Assembly: GCA_009668945.1 (NCBI GenBank)
Contig: SBEH01000006.1
Location: 59,945-123,944, forward strand
DNA length: 64,000 nucleotides
Source of the DNA: Actinomycetota bacterium
GTDB taxonomy: Bacteria; Actinomycetota; Coriobacteriia; Anaerosomatales; Anaerosomataceae
Direction: 5' to 3'
The notes beneath the pieces were generated by a model, which worked only from the letters and a program-made list of their open reading frames with translations, was not told the DNA's origin and ran no database searches. This document shows, one piece after another, positions 63,958-64,000 of this stretch; position 1 is the stretch's first letter, and every line of letters starts with the position of its first letter. A program made the position numbers and the translations under genes.

Positions 63958-64000
63958 ATGGACGACTACTCAGGCCAGACCCCCACGCCACCGCCCCCCG
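63958..64000 (+). CDS. Proline-rich N-terminus of an unknown protein (3' partial)
   Basis: ATG with AGGAGGAG 7 nt upstream. Only MDDYSGQTPTPPPP is inside the window. A short acidic then Pro-rich start is common in actinobacterial membrane proteins whose helices follow. No function can be assigned. Confidence 0.55.
   Translation, partial: MDDYSGQTPTPPPP

Overview
The window is GC-rich and densely coded, with many GTG starts, many 1-20 nt gene overlaps and convergent genes that overlap at their stops. It fits an anaerobic actinobacterium, most likely of the Coriobacteriia/Anaerosomatales type. The signs are an M-box upstream of an NRAMP-related Mg transporter, a T-box, TAnnnT boxes placed for leaderless transcripts, a likely selenoprotein, KdpFABC, UPF0182 and GNAT enzymes with Cys-rich N-termini. 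No rRNA or ribosomal protein is present, so the lineage is an inference. I see no IS, prophage or CRISPR.

Layout. 1-3.1 kb: a hybrid histidine kinase with two receiver domains (5' end outside the window) and three stand-alone receivers. 3.1-5.2 kb: a zinc-ribbon GNAT, a CsoR-like palindrome, a small secreted His/Met-rich peptide and a HAD phosphatase. 5.2-13.2 kb: a complete potassium Kdp locus in which KdpD is split. The membrane kinase half and KdpE lie upstream of kdpFABC and the ATP-binding/Usp half lies downstream. A 28-codon membrane ORF is coupled to kdpF. 13.2-16.9 kb: an M-box riboswitch, an MgtE-like PRC/CBS protein and an NRAMP-related carrier, together a magnesium operon. 16.9-21.1 kb: 5-formyl-THF cyclo-ligase, a DUF348/NodB deacetylase, YbaK, GNAT, PRC-barrel and YtxH proteins. 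21.1-23.7 kb: T-box, PLP aminotransferase and D-Ala-D-Ala ligase. 23.7-28.6 kb: a cyanophycin-synthetase N-domain-like protein, small membrane proteins, an RlpA-like protein and UPF0182.

28.7-32.4 kb and 38.1-41.4 kb hold two related gene pairs, each a HEAT-like scaffold protein followed by a translationally coupled HD-GYP protein. All four proteins appear to share one N-terminal domain with an LYPxxxP motif. Between the pairs lie maf, a methyltransferase, an amidohydrolase, PspC- and LiaF-like envelope-stress proteins and a CNNM/CorC protein. 41.4-47.2 kb: a small wHTH-like protein, a CRP/FNR-type palindrome, a tandem universal stress protein, hemolysin III, a Cys-rich ferredoxin-like protein and a PAS kinase whose phospho-acceptor His is Gln. 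47.2-51.5 kb: an ABC-2 exporter and an anchored exported protein. 51.5-53.9 kb: tRNA-Ala(UGC), a GlnR-like box, amtB and glnK. 54.3-55.0 kb: a rhodanese-thioredoxin protein with an in-frame TGA at the first cysteine of the CxxC motif and a bacterial-SECIS-like hairpin, so probably a selenoprotein. 55.1-63.9 kb: a 2919-residue cyclic beta-glucan synthase-like enzyme (NdvB/ChvB type). The window ends inside a proline-rich ORF.

The common theme is ion and nutrient homeostasis (K, Mg, ammonium, probably Cu) and envelope maintenance, with much multi-component signalling. The main candidates for new biology are the selenoprotein and the duplicated LYP-domain HEAT/HD-GYP couples.
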